Assembly: GCA_963769435.1 (NCBI GenBank) | Contig: CAVYLN010000002.1 | Span: 806,001-870,000 of the forward strand | Source: JADKAV01 sp963769435 | GTDB taxonomy: Bacteria; Actinomycetota; Actinomycetes; S36-B12; UBA10799 | Reading direction: 5' to 3' | Length of the DNA: 64,000 nt | Shown here: positions 18,883 through 26,848 of the stretch, in pieces | How positions within the stretch are numbered: position 1 is the first letter of the stretch | How the letters are laid out: the number at the start of each line of letters is the position of its first letter | Notes under the pieces: model-generated | Database searches by the model: none | Seen by the model: only the letters and a program-made list of their open reading frames with translations | What the model was told of the DNA's origin: nothing | Made by a program: the position numbers and the translations under genes

Positions 18883-20295
18883 AACGATCCAAGTTTCGAA
18901 GACCTCGGCGTGCGACCCGAAACCGTCGCATCCCTGGCCGAGAAGGGGATCACGCACCCCTTCCGCATCCAACAACTGAGCCTGCCCCTGGCACTCGACG
19001 GTCACGACGTGATCGGTCAGGCCAAGACCGGGACCGGCAAGACGCTCGCCTTCGGCATCCCGCTTCTCGAGAAACTCGACGGCAATGCCACGTCGCCGCA
19101 GGCGCTGGTCATCGTCCCGACCCGGGAACTGTGCCTGCAGGTCGCAGAAGACATCGCGGAGGCCGGCAAGCAGGCCGGTGCTCGAGTGCTGGCGATCTAC
19201 GGCGGCAAGGCGTACGAACCGCAGATCGATGCCCTCAAGAAGGGGGTCGACGTTGTCGTGGGCACCCCGGGGCGCCTCATCGACCTGCAGAAGCAGCGGA
19301 TCCTCAACCTGTCACAGGTGAAGTCCCTGGTTCTCGACGAGGCCGACGAGATGCTCGACATGGGGTTCCTGCCCGACGTCGAGAAGCTGGTCTCGATGGT
19401 TCCGCCCGTACGCCAGACGATGTTGTTCTCAGCGACCATGCCCGGCCAGATCCTGAGCCTCGCGCGGCGGTACATGACACAGCCGACCCATATCCGGGCC
19501 ACCGATCCCGGCGACGAGATGGCCACGGTGGAGGCGGTCGAACAGCACGTGTGGCGCACACACGCGATGGACAAGCCGGAACTGATCGGGCGAATCCTGC
19601 AGGCGGACGGTCGTGGTCGCACGATCATCTTCTGCAAGACCAAGCGGGCCGCCCAGCGCCTCACCGACGACCTGCTCGAGCGCGGCTTCGCGGCCGGCGC
19701 AGTGCATGGCGATCTGGGCCAGGGTGCACGCGAAAAGTCCCTGCAGCAGTTCCGTGACGGCGAGGTCGACGTGCTGGTGGCCACCGACGTGGCAGCCCGC
19801 GGCATCGACGTCGAAGCCGTCACCCACGTCATCAACTACACCTGTCCCGACGACGAGAAGATGTACCTGCACCGCATCGGCCGCACCGCACGCGCCGGCG
19901 CGGAGGGCGTCGCCGTCACATTGGTGGACTGGGACGACCTGCACCGCTGGAAGATGATCGACCGGACCCTCGGGCTTCCGTTCGCCGACCCCATCGAGAC
20001 CTACTCCACGTCCGAGCACGTGTTCACCGGACTCGGTATCCCTCACGAAGCGACTGGGCGCCTCAAACCCCCGGCACCGCAACCGCCCCGGGAGGACCGG
20101 GGTGGCCGGCCCAAGGGTGGCGCCGACCGCGACCGCAGGCGTGGCTCCTCGAAGGAGGGCCGATCAGGCGGGGGAAGCCGCGATCACAAGCCGCGGGACG
20201 CGTCGCCGAAGTCGGGCGAGGACCAAGCTCGCCGGAGGCGCAAGCGCACGCGACGTCCGGGTGGACCGTCGACTCCGCAGGAGCCGACCTCCTAG
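18880..20295 (+). CDS. DEAD-box RNA helicase (RhlE-like), probable CTG start
   Basis: ATP-dependent RNA helicase of 471 residues. Motifs in order are the upstream aromatic FEDLGV, Q motif (FRIQQ), Walker A AKTGTGKT, PTRELC, DEAD box as VLDEADEM, SAT, then HGDLGQGAREK, ARGIDV and HRIGRTARAG. The C-terminal 80 residues are Arg/Lys/Gly-rich and disordered, typical of RNA-binding tails. The conserved aromatic (residue 5) lies upstream of the first GTG (18910), so translation must begin before it. CTG 18880 with AGGAG is the only good candidate. Likely roles are ribosome assembly or RNA turnover; position matches Rv3211. Confidence 0.92.
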   Translation: MNDPSFEDLGVRPETVASLAEKGITHPFRIQQLSLPLALDGHDVIGQAKTGTGKTLAFGIPLLEKLDGNATSPQALVIVPTRELCLQVAEDIAEAGKQAGARVLAIYGGKAYEPQIDALKKGVDVVVGTPGRLIDLQKQRILNLSQVKSLVLDEADEMLDMGFLPDVEKLVSMVPPVRQTMLFSATMPGQILSLARRYMTQPTHIRATDPGDEMATVEAVEQHVWRTHAMDKPELIGRILQADGRGRTIIFCKTKRAAQRLTDDLLERGFAAGAVHGDLGQGAREKSLQQFRDGEVDVLVATDVAARGIDVEAVTHVINYTCPDDEKMYLHRIGRTARAGAEGVAVTLVDWDDLHRWKMIDRTLGLPFADPIETYSTSEHVFTGLGIPHEATGRLKPPAPQPPREDRGGRPKGGADRDRRRGSSKEGRSGGGSRDHKPRDASPKSGEDQARRRRKRTRRPGGPSTPQEPTS

Positions 20296-20297
20296 GG

Positions 20298-20597
20298 CTA
20301 CGCCTTGATCCGGACGCGGACCCAACTGCGCGCCGAGCAGGACGGGCACTTCATCCACACGCGGTCCGTGCGGCCCGGCGTCGGGATGTACATCATGGGG
20401 GTGGCCAGCCTCGCGGCCTGCACCATCGACACGACCGACCGGCTGTCGCACTTGGTGCAGTGCAGCGCGACGCTGCCCATGGCCGGCGGCAGGATCTCGT
20501 CGCTGAACAGCGCGCGCTTGCCCTGCGGGTCGGTGAGGCGTCGCGGCTTGTCCCCCGGTGTGGGTACGCGCCGCAGGGTCGCCGGTCGCTCATTCAT
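20298..20597 (-). CDS. Small zinc-ribbon-like protein coupled to parA
   Basis: A 99-residue protein with two CxxC knuckles (LHCTKCDSR and MKCPSCSARSW) spaced as in a zinc ribbon. The N-terminus is basic and Pro-rich (ERPATLRRVPTPGDKPRR). Its ATG overlaps the parA stop by 4 nt (ATGA), so the two are translationally coupled. I do not recognise a named family. It may assist the ParA-like ATPase or bind nucleic acid, but this is inference from coupling and fold only. Its stop lies 2 nt from the convergent helicase stop. Confidence 0.78.
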   Translation of the reverse strand: MNERPATLRRVPTPGDKPRRLTDPQGKRALFSDEILPPAMGSVALHCTKCDSRSVVSMVQAARLATPMMYIPTPGRTDRVWMKCPSCSARSWVRVRIKA

Positions 20598-21354
20598 GAT
20601 TGCTCCATCATCATCGCCGCCAACTCCCGGTACGCCTGTGCACCCTTGGATCGACGTGCAGTGGAAAGGACGGATCGCCCCGTGCCCGGCGCCTCGGCGA
20701 AGCGCACTGACCGTGACACCGGGGTCAGCACAGGCAGGTCGTACTGCGCCTCGATGTCGCTGAGCACCTCTCGTGCCAGCCGCGTGCGGGCGTCGAACAT
20801 CGTGGGCAGCACACCCATGATGCGCAATCCCCGGTTGGTGTATCGGCGCACGTCGTCGATAGTCTCCAGCAACTGCGCGACCCCCCGGTGGGACAGCGTC
20901 TCGGCCTGCATCGGGATCAGGACTTCGGTGGCGGCGGTCAGCGCGTTGATCGTCAGACACGCCCAGACTCGGCGAGCAGTCGATCAGCACGACGTCGTAG
21001 TCCGACGCCACCTCCGACAGCGCCTCGCGCAGGACGTACTCGCGGCCGGTGCGATTGGCCAGTTGCATCTCCGCGCCCGACAACTCGATCGAGGCCGGCA
21101 GCAGATCCGGCGCCCTCCGGGGTCTCGGTGATCGCCATCCGCGGGCCCAGCCGTCCGAGCAGGACGTCGTGCACGGTGAACTGCACCTGGTCGGGCTCCA
21201 CACCCATCGCGAACGTCAGGCACGCCTGTGGGTCGAGGTCGATGAGCAGCACCTTGCGACCGGCCTCGGCCAGCGCCGCCCCCGTCGAGGCGACAGTCGT
21301 CGTCTTCGCGACGCCACCTTTCTGGTTGGCCACCGCCACTATCCGTGATTCCAC
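20594..21354 (-). CDS. ParA/Soj-like ATPase (two apparent frameshifts)
   Basis: Deviant Walker P-loop ATPase of about 252 residues. It starts MESRIVAVANQKGGVAKTTT (KGGVAKTT is the ParA Walker A with signature Lys), then LLIDLDPQACLTFAMG, VLIDCSPSLG (Walker B) and RGLRIMGVLPTMFDARTRL. Two single extra bases break it, near 21112 (within GGAGGGCGCC) and near 20960 (GTGTCTGACG). Removing both gives one continuous protein. It is not next to parB, so it is an orphan ParA, as Rv3213c is. It may position cargo or chromosome. It is coupled to the zinc-ribbon gene. Confidence 0.86.
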
Positions 21355-21402
21355 CGCTTACCCCTGAACCTTGCACCACCCCGGAAGCACTATTGTGCCT
21401 CA

Positions 21403-22635
21403 GTGAGCACGCCTCGGTCGATAGCGCTCCCCGATGGGGTTCGGCGTGTTCACTTCGAGGACCCGGATGTAGCGGGTCTGCGCACCGCTGGGGACGGCAG
21501 AGGCACGGTTCTGTGCGCTCCGGGCTTCACCGGCAGCAAGGAGGACTTCCTCGCATTGATGCCAGAGTTGACCTCTTACGGGTGGTCCGTGGTGGCGTTC
21601 GATCATCGCGGCCAGTTCGAATCCGCGCGGCGGCCGGAGTACAGCCTCGACGGCTGGGCCGACGACGTGTGCCGCCTCGCTGGTCACCTGCCTGGTCCGG
21701 TCCACCTCGTGGGTCACTCGTTGGGGGGCCTCATCGCAGGTCGTGCTGCGGCCCGCCGGGACTGGGAGTCGGTGACGCTGCTCAATTCCGGTAGTGGTCC
21801 CATCCACCAGTCCCAACACGACAGGCTGCGACTGCTGATCCAGGCCCTCCGGCAACTGACCATGGAGCAGATCTGGGAGGCCAAGACCGCAGCCGACCGC
21901 GCCGCGGGAACTCCGGTGAACGAGCCCCAGATCGAGGATTTCCTGCGGGCCAGGTTCCTGCGCACCGATCCGAGGAGCCTATCCGCGATGGCCCAGATCC
22001 TGCTCGACGGCCCGCACCAGAACCTCGCGGGCGCGACCGCGCAGTTGCTGATCGCGTTCGGCACCGAGGATCCGGACTCGTGGTCCTGGCAGACCCAGGT
22101 CGATCTCGCACAGCGCTGGCGCACCCGACTGGCGACCATTCCGGGCGCGGCCCACTCGCCGGCCGTGGAGGCACCCGAGGCGACCGCCGCGCTGCTTGCC
22201 GGAACGTTCACCCGGGCGGGTGACCCACGATGTGTGAAGACTCCGCGGTATGGGTATGCCCCGGGTATGCGCATCATGACGCCACTGGACCGCGACCCCG
22301 CATCCGTGCGGCGCGCGCGCAAGATGGTGGGCGACCAGCTGTGTGCGTGGGGGCTGAACGCTCTGGTGGACGACGCTGAACTCGTCACCAGCGAATTGGT
22401 GACCAACGCCATCTCGCACGGCGGCGGTTTCGTGGAACTGCGCCTCACTGCGCTGGCCGACCGGGTGCGGATCTCAGTGCTGGACGGAGACCGCTCGGGA
22501 ATCCCCGCGGTCTCGGGAGACCGCGGCCTGGAGATCGGCGGCCGTGGCCTTTCCCTCGTCGAACATGTCGCCACCGATTGGGGCTACGACATCACCGATG
22601 ACGGCAAAGAGGTCTGGGCCGAACTGAGCACCTGA
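21403..22635 (+). CDS. Alpha/beta hydrolase fused to RsbW/SpoIIAB-like ATPase domain
   Basis: One open frame of 410 residues with two unrelated domains. Residues 1-275 are an alpha/beta hydrolase: CAPGFTGSKEDF, AFDHRGQFES, nucleophile VGHSLGGL, and a late His in GAAHSPAVE. Residues 290-410 are a GHKL ATPase of the anti-sigma-factor/RsbW type: N-box ELVTSELVTNAISHGGG, G1 SVLDGDRSG and G2 GGRGLSLVEHVA. The second domain has its own plausible ATG (22267, MRIMTPLDRDPAS), which in other genomes would be a gene start. The fusion may be real or caused by a lost stop through an indel near 22230-22260. Start is GTG 21403, divergent from parA. Confidence 0.82.
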   Translation: MSTPRSIALPDGVRRVHFEDPDVAGLRTAGDGRGTVLCAPGFTGSKEDFLALMPELTSYGWSVVAFDHRGQFESARRPEYSLDGWADDVCRLAGHLPGPVHLVGHSLGGLIAGRAAARRDWESVTLLNSGSGPIHQSQHDRLRLLIQALRQLTMEQIWEAKTAADRAAGTPVNEPQIEDFLRARFLRTDPRSLSAMAQILLDGPHQNLAGATAQLLIAFGTEDPDSWSWQTQVDLAQRWRTRLATIPGAAHSPAVEAPEATAALLAGTFTRAGDPRCVKTPRYGYAPGMRIMTPLDRDPASVRRARKMVGDQLCAWGLNALVDDAELVTSELVTNAISHGGGFVELRLTALADRVRISVLDGDRSGIPAVSGDRGLEIGGRGLSLVEHVATDWGYDITDDGKEVWAELST

Positions 22636-22674
22636 CTCCGCAACCTGCCGGGGGGCGTCTGCTGCGGTCCCGTG

Positions 22675-23283
22675 TCACAACCCGCTGAGTTCGATGAAGC
22701 CGAACACCGCATTGCCGATCAGCTGCACGGCGATCGCGGCCAGGAGCATCCCCGAGATCCTCGTCAACACCGTGATCCCGCTCGTGCCGAGCACGGCGGC
22801 GATCACAGTGCTGAACCGCATCGCCAGGTAGAGGACGAGGTGTACCGCGAGGACTCCTAGCGCCACAGCGCCCAACTCGGTGCCTGTCTCGGCCTGCTGC
22901 ATGAACAGCATGACGGCGACGATCGCGCCCGGACCCGCGATCAGTGGCGTGCCTAGTGGCACCAGCGCCACGTTCACATCGTCGGACGCGCTGATCTGCG
23001 AGCCCTTGCCCATCAACAGTTCCAGTGCCACGATCAGCAGCAGGAGACCGCCGCTGGCCTGCAAGGCCGGCAGTGAGACGTGCAGGTAGTCCAGGATCGC
23101 CTGACCGAACAGGGCGAACCCGACGATCACGCCGAGTGCGGTCAAGGTGGCCTGCAACGCGAGTCGGCGCATCTGTGCCGCACCGCGCCTGTGCGTCAGT
23201 CCCAGGAAGATCGGGACGATCCCGGGCGGATCCATGATCACGACCAGGGTGACGAAGACAGATCCGAAGAGCCGCCAATCCAC
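22675..23283 (-). CDS. MarC family integral membrane protein
   Basis: A 202-residue protein with six hydrophobic segments and MarC-family landmarks: VFVTLVVIMDPPGIVPIFL (the DPPG motif) and LVPLGTPLIAGPGAI in the second half. The family name comes from the mar locus, but a role in antibiotic resistance was not upheld; transport of small molecules is suspected. Start GTG 23283 lies one base after the stop of the general stress protein gene, so both are one operon. Confidence 0.9.
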   Translation of the reverse strand: MDWRLFGSVFVTLVVIMDPPGIVPIFLGLTHRRGAAQMRRLALQATLTALGVIVGFALFGQAILDYLHVSLPALQASGGLLLLIVALELLMGKGSQISASDDVNVALVPLGTPLIAGPGAIVAVMLFMQQAETGTELGAVALGVLAVHLVLYLAMRFSTVIAAVLGTSGITVLTRISGMLLAAIAVQLIGNAVFGFIELSGL

Positions 23284-23284
23284 G

Positions 23285-23797
23285 CTACTGGTCGGGGGTC
23301 GGGTCGACCGGGGGCGTGCTGGCGACCGGCGCCGAGACCCCGAGGATCTGCCTGGCCTGGCCCATCACCGCGGCGTCGCAGACCACGTCGTAGCGCTGCG
23401 CCGTGATCTGGCTGCGCGACAGGAAGTCCCGCTTGCCGCCGGTGAAGGCGTACGACAGCAGCCCGAAGACGATGCCGAACGCCGCGCCGTAGACGAGGCC
23501 GAGCATGACCAGCGAGAACGTACTGCCGTCGCCACGGGCGAACAGCGACACGAACAGCCCCAGCAGCAATCCGAACCAGGCACCCATCGCCAGCCCGCTG
23601 AGCGCCGCGCGGCCCCACGACAGACGCCCGACGACCGCCTCGACCAACCTGAGGTCCACTCCCACGATGGCCACGTTCTGCACCGGGAACTTGTTGTCGC
23701 TGAGTTTGTCGACAGCGGACTGCGCATCACCGTAACTGTCATAACTTGCCAGGACCGGACGGCCCTCCAGCTGCTTGAACGGATCCACGTTCGACAT
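23285..23797 (-). CDS. General stress protein (GSP17M/YflT-like) with membrane hairpin
   Basis: A 170-residue protein. Residues 15-55 match the GSP17M/YflT N-terminal fold (VLASYDSYGDAQSAVDKLSD, then FPVQNVAIVGVDL). Residues 65-120 contain two hydrophobic spans rich in Gly (AMGAWFGLLLGLFVSLF and LGLVYGAAFGIVFGLL). The C-terminus is Pro-rich. Such proteins are commonly stress-induced in actinobacteria; the molecular role is unknown. ATG 23797 has GAGGAG 5-6 nt upstream, lying inside a potential hairpin (see 23802-23826). It is the first gene of a pair with marC. Confidence 0.83.
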   Translation of the reverse strand: MSNVDPFKQLEGRPVLASYDSYGDAQSAVDKLSDNKFPVQNVAIVGVDLRLVEAVVGRLSWGRAALSGLAMGAWFGLLLGLFVSLFARGDGSTFSLVMLGLVYGAAFGIVFGLLSYAFTGGKRDFLSRSQITAQRYDVVCDAAVMGQARQILGVSAPVASTPPVDPTPDQ

Positions 23798-23801
23798 GTG
23801 T

Positions 23802-23826
23802 GCTCCTCAGGTGCTCCACGAGGAGC
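23802..23826 (-). promoter_or_regulatory. Ribosome-site hairpin with alternative fold upstream of stress protein gene
   Basis: On the minus strand GCTCCTC (23826-23820) can pair perfectly with GAGGAGC (23808-23802), which contains the Shine-Dalgarno sequence of the gene at 23797. The same 5' arm can instead pair with GGAGC (23817-23813), forming a 5-bp hairpin with a TCGT loop that leaves the ribosome site free. Two exclusive folds could act as a translational switch. This is inferred from sequence only. Confidence 0.4.
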
Positions 23827-23880
23827 GTATCCGACACGTCCCGTCACGAGCGGTGCGACAGGTCTGCGGGCGGTGCGGGC

Positions 23881-25086
23881 TCAGCCCCTCGACTTGTACT
23901 CCTCGAGAAGGCGGCGGGCGATGATCATGCGCTGGATGTCGGCCGTGCCCTCGCCGATCATCAGCATCGGGGCCTCGCGGTACAGCCGCTCGATCTCGTA
24001 CTCCTTGGAGTAGCCGTAGCCACCGTGGATCCGGAAGGAGTCCTCCACGACCTCTTTGCAGTATTCGCTGGCCAGGTACTTGGCCATGCCCGCCTCCAGG
24101 TCGTTCCGGGCGCCGGAGTCCTTCGTGCGGGCCGCACGCACCATCATCAGGTGCGCCGCCTCGACCTTGGTGGCCATCTCCGCCAGCCGGAATCCGACCG
24201 CCTGGTGCTCCGCGATCGGCTTGCCGAAGGTCACTCGCTGCTGGGAGTACTCGACTCCGAGTTCGAAGGCCCGAGTGGCCAGACCACATGCGCGAGCCGC
24301 CACGTTCACGCGGCCCACCTCGACCCCGTCCATCATCTGGTAGAAGCCGCGGCCCGGTTCGCCGCCCAGCAGCGCGTCGGCGGACAGCCGGAAATCGGTC
24401 ATCACCAACTCAGTGGTGTCGACTCCCTTGTAGCCCATCTTGTCGATCTTGCCGGGGATGGTCAGTCCCGGCAGCACCTCGCCGAAACCGGCGGGCTTCT
24501 CGATCAGGAACGTGCTCATCTTCTTGTAGACGCTGGCACTGTCGTCCGCGTCGCCGTCGGTGCGCACGAGGACTGCGCACAGCGTGGAACTCCCGCCGTT
24601 GGTGAGCCACATCTTCTGACCGTTGAGCACGTAGTCGTCGCCGTCACGAACCGCCTTCGACGTGATCGCAGCGACGTCGGAGCCACAACCTGGTTCGGAC
24701 ATCGAGAAGGAACCCCGCAACTCGCCGGTGGCCATCCGGGGCAGGAAGTCCTTCTTCTGCGCATCCGTTCCGTGCTGCATCACCATGTAGGCGACGATGA
24801 AGTGGGTGTTGATGATCCCGGAGACACTCATCCAGCCCCGCGCGATCTCCTCGACACACAGCGCATAGGTCAGCAGGGACTCGCCGAGTCCGCCGTACTC
24901 CTCGGGGATCATCAGCCCGAAGATCCCCATCTCCTTCATGCCTTCGACGATCTCGGTGGGGTACTCGTCGTTGTGTTCGAGGTGCTGGGCCTGCGGAATG
25001 ATCTCATTCTCCACGAACTCGTGCACCGCAGACAGGATCTCCTGCTGCACATCTGTCAAACCTTCGGTCTGCGCCAAACGCCCCAT
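23881..25086 (-). CDS. Acyl-CoA dehydrogenase
   Basis: FAD-dependent acyl-CoA dehydrogenase of 401 residues that introduces a double bond between C2 and C3 of acyl-CoA in fatty-acid or branched-chain amino-acid breakdown. Motifs: PEEYGGLGES, FSMSEPGCGSDVAAI and KMWLTNGG (FAD and substrate site), FGKPIAEHQAVGFRLAEM, IHGGYGYSKEYEIERLYREA, and GEGTADIQ with the catalytic-type Glu in GEGT. ATG 25086 has GGAGG just upstream. Substrate chain length cannot be told. The upstream region carries the inverted repeat at 25263-25311. Confidence 0.92.
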   Translation of the reverse strand: MGRLAQTEGLTDVQQEILSAVHEFVENEIIPQAQHLEHNDEYPTEIVEGMKEMGIFGLMIPEEYGGLGESLLTYALCVEEIARGWMSVSGIINTHFIVAYMVMQHGTDAQKKDFLPRMATGELRGSFSMSEPGCGSDVAAITSKAVRDGDDYVLNGQKMWLTNGGSSTLCAVLVRTDGDADDSASVYKKMSTFLIEKPAGFGEVLPGLTIPGKIDKMGYKGVDTTELVMTDFRLSADALLGGEPGRGFYQMMDGVEVGRVNVAARACGLATRAFELGVEYSQQRVTFGKPIAEHQAVGFRLAEMATKVEAAHLMMVRAARTKDSGARNDLEAGMAKYLASEYCKEVVEDSFRIHGGYGYSKEYEIERLYREAPMLMIGEGTADIQRMIIARRLLEEYKSRG

Positions 25087-25262
25087 GATGCCTCCAACAG
25101 TGGTTACCAGGAGTATCCCACCGCGGGTCGCACCCGGCAGCAGGTGGTCTGGCGCTAGCCCGCCTCCCGGCTCACTGAACAAGGACTCGACCGGACACGA
25201 CGATGACGAGCACCGGTCGCTTGGTGGCCAATGGATGGCGACCTTCGCACTTCCGCCAGATT

Positions 25263-25311
25263 TGTGACGTTGTTGCTGGATTTCGGCCGAATTTTCGACA
25301 ACAACGTCACA
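25263..25311. repeat. Nested inverted repeat (13-bp arms around a 10-bp palindrome)
   Basis: TGTGACGTTGTTG at 25263-25275 and its exact reverse complement CAACAACGTCACA at 25299-25311. The 23-base interval contains the perfect palindrome TTCGGCCGAA (25282-25291). The element is clearly lower in GC than its surroundings. It lies 28 nt past the stop of the glycoside hydrolase gene and about 180 nt upstream of the acyl-CoA dehydrogenase start, both on the minus strand. It could be a terminator for the first or a protein-binding operator for the second. Confidence 0.75.
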
Positions 25312-25338
25312 GAAGCCGCAAGCGCACCCGAGCGCCGA

Positions 25339-26676
25339 TCAGCTGTTCGTCAGCCGCACAGGTGCCAGGCCGACCTTCACCCGGCCCTTGCGGATCCGCT
25401 TGCAGGAGTCCGACAGATCGCAGGCCTTGTTGACCTTGAAGGACTTGGGCACCTGGTAGGTGACCTTCTTGTTGCCCGGCCGGTAGACCCAGTAGTTGCG
25501 GGTGGCGCCCTTCTTCGTCAGACATACGGTGACCGACTTGGTGATCGTGCACCCCTTGTTGTTCGTGCCGGCGAGGTTGGTCAGCAGGTTGCGATACGTC
25601 CAGCCCGGTTTCAGAACCTTCCCCGAGGCCGACGTGGGCCAGATGCCCAGACCGAAGTCGTCCCACCCGTACCAGTCGACCTGCACGACACCGTTGTGCA
25701 GCGACTCCAGGTAGGTCTGTGCCAGGTATGCCGAGCCCTTGCTCTGGGAGTACTTCTTCTTGGGCCAGTTGTTGTCCCGATTGTTGCCGTAGTTCATCTC
25801 GGTGTCCAAGATCGGGAGTTTCTTGTAGCCCGTGGCGTTGATGACCTGCTTGGCGTAGTCGAGCCCCCTGGCCCTGTCCTTCAGGTTCCCGTTCCCCGGT
25901 CCCTTCTTGAGCCACGGATACAGGTGGACGGCGATCCCATCCGGCTTGCCGCCACGCTTCTTCAGCGCCTTGAGGTAACGCTTGAGCCAGCCCTTCTTGA
26001 CGAAGCTCTTGTTCTGAACGATCGTGCTGGACGCTGTCAGGACCTTGGCCCCGGGATCAACCTCACGGATCACCTGTTGGGCGGCGACGGTGAGTTGCGC
26101 CATCTCCACAGCGCTGTCCCCCGACGGGCTGCTGAACATGGCTGTGAGGTTGGCCTCGTTCCACATCTGGTACTGGGTGATCTGACCCTTGTACCGGGTG
26201 GTCACCTCCCGCACCCAGGTCTTCCAGTCCTCGATGTCCTTGGGGCCGGAACTGCTTCCCCCCGGGAAGTACTCGCAGTTCGAGTAGTTGCCCGGTGTGC
26301 ACGGTGGCTTGACGTTCTTCGCGGCCCATTCCGGGGTGTAGCCGAGTACATACATGATGTCCTGCGCCCCGGTCGCCCGGGCGTTGGCCACGACCTGGTC
26401 GAGCGTTGTCCAGTCGTACACGTCCTTCGCCGTGTTCACCTGGTCCCAGCGCACCCCGTTGTCCCAGATCCGGATGCCGCCGAAACGGTCCTCGGCCGTG
26501 GGCGGCGTGGTGGTCAGACTGTGGACGTGCATGCCCATCAGGCCCGCAGGCACCTTCTTGGACGTGGCCTGCTTCTTGTCCGGCTTCGGCAGATCCGGAG
26601 GCGCCGCCACCGCGGTCCCGGAGGCCAGGATCACCACTGCCCCGGTCGCGGCCAGGGACTTCATCACAAATCGCAT
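25339..26676 (-). CDS. Secreted clan-A glycoside hydrolase (GH39/GH5-like)
   Basis: A 445-residue secreted protein. The signal peptide is MRFVMKSLAATGAVVILASG followed by TAVA-AP cleavage. The catalytic TIM barrel (residues 45-345) has the acid/base Glu in QMWNEANL and a likely nucleophile in ILDTEMNYG, the NE...E pattern of clan GH-A. The N-terminal part of the barrel (MGMHVHSL, IRIWDNGVRWDQVN) resembles GH39-type proteins. The last ~90 residues are a basic, Cys-containing domain of unknown role. The polysaccharide substrate is not decided. Start is ATG 26676. The gene has no close operon partner. Confidence 0.8.
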   Translation of the reverse strand: MRFVMKSLAATGAVVILASGTAVAAPPDLPKPDKKQATSKKVPAGLMGMHVHSLTTTPPTAEDRFGGIRIWDNGVRWDQVNTAKDVYDWTTLDQVVANARATGAQDIMYVLGYTPEWAAKNVKPPCTPGNYSNCEYFPGGSSSGPKDIEDWKTWVREVTTRYKGQITQYQMWNEANLTAMFSSPSGDSAVEMAQLTVAAQQVIREVDPGAKVLTASSTIVQNKSFVKKGWLKRYLKALKKRGGKPDGIAVHLYPWLKKGPGNGNLKDRARGLDYAKQVINATGYKKLPILDTEMNYGNNRDNNWPKKKYSQSKGSAYLAQTYLESLHNGVVQVDWYGWDDFGLGIWPTSASGKVLKPGWTYRNLLTNLAGTNNKGCTITKSVTVCLTKKGATRNYWVYRPGNKKVTYQVPKSFKVNKACDLSDSCKRIRKGRVKVGLAPVRLTNS

Positions 26677-26848
26677 TCCAAGCCCTTCGTTTGGGACATC
26701 CTCACACGCTCTGCGGATGTGACGTACACAGAGTCGATGCCGGATCCATAACAAGTCGGTGACGAACAACGGGCAACGACGGGTTGACCGACTAACGGAC
26801 GGCTGACCCGGGGGTCGCCCCGGGGTTTGCGAACCGGTCGTGCGACGC

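Noticed and set aside
22675..23283. MarC as a multidrug-resistance determinant
   Set aside because: The family name is historical; no resistance role is supported and no resistance gene is nearby.
23800..26751. Two long plus-strand frames opposite the acyl-CoA dehydrogenase and glycoside hydrolase genes
   Set aside because: They are codon-bias shadows without family features; the minus-strand proteins carry signal peptide and active-site motifs.
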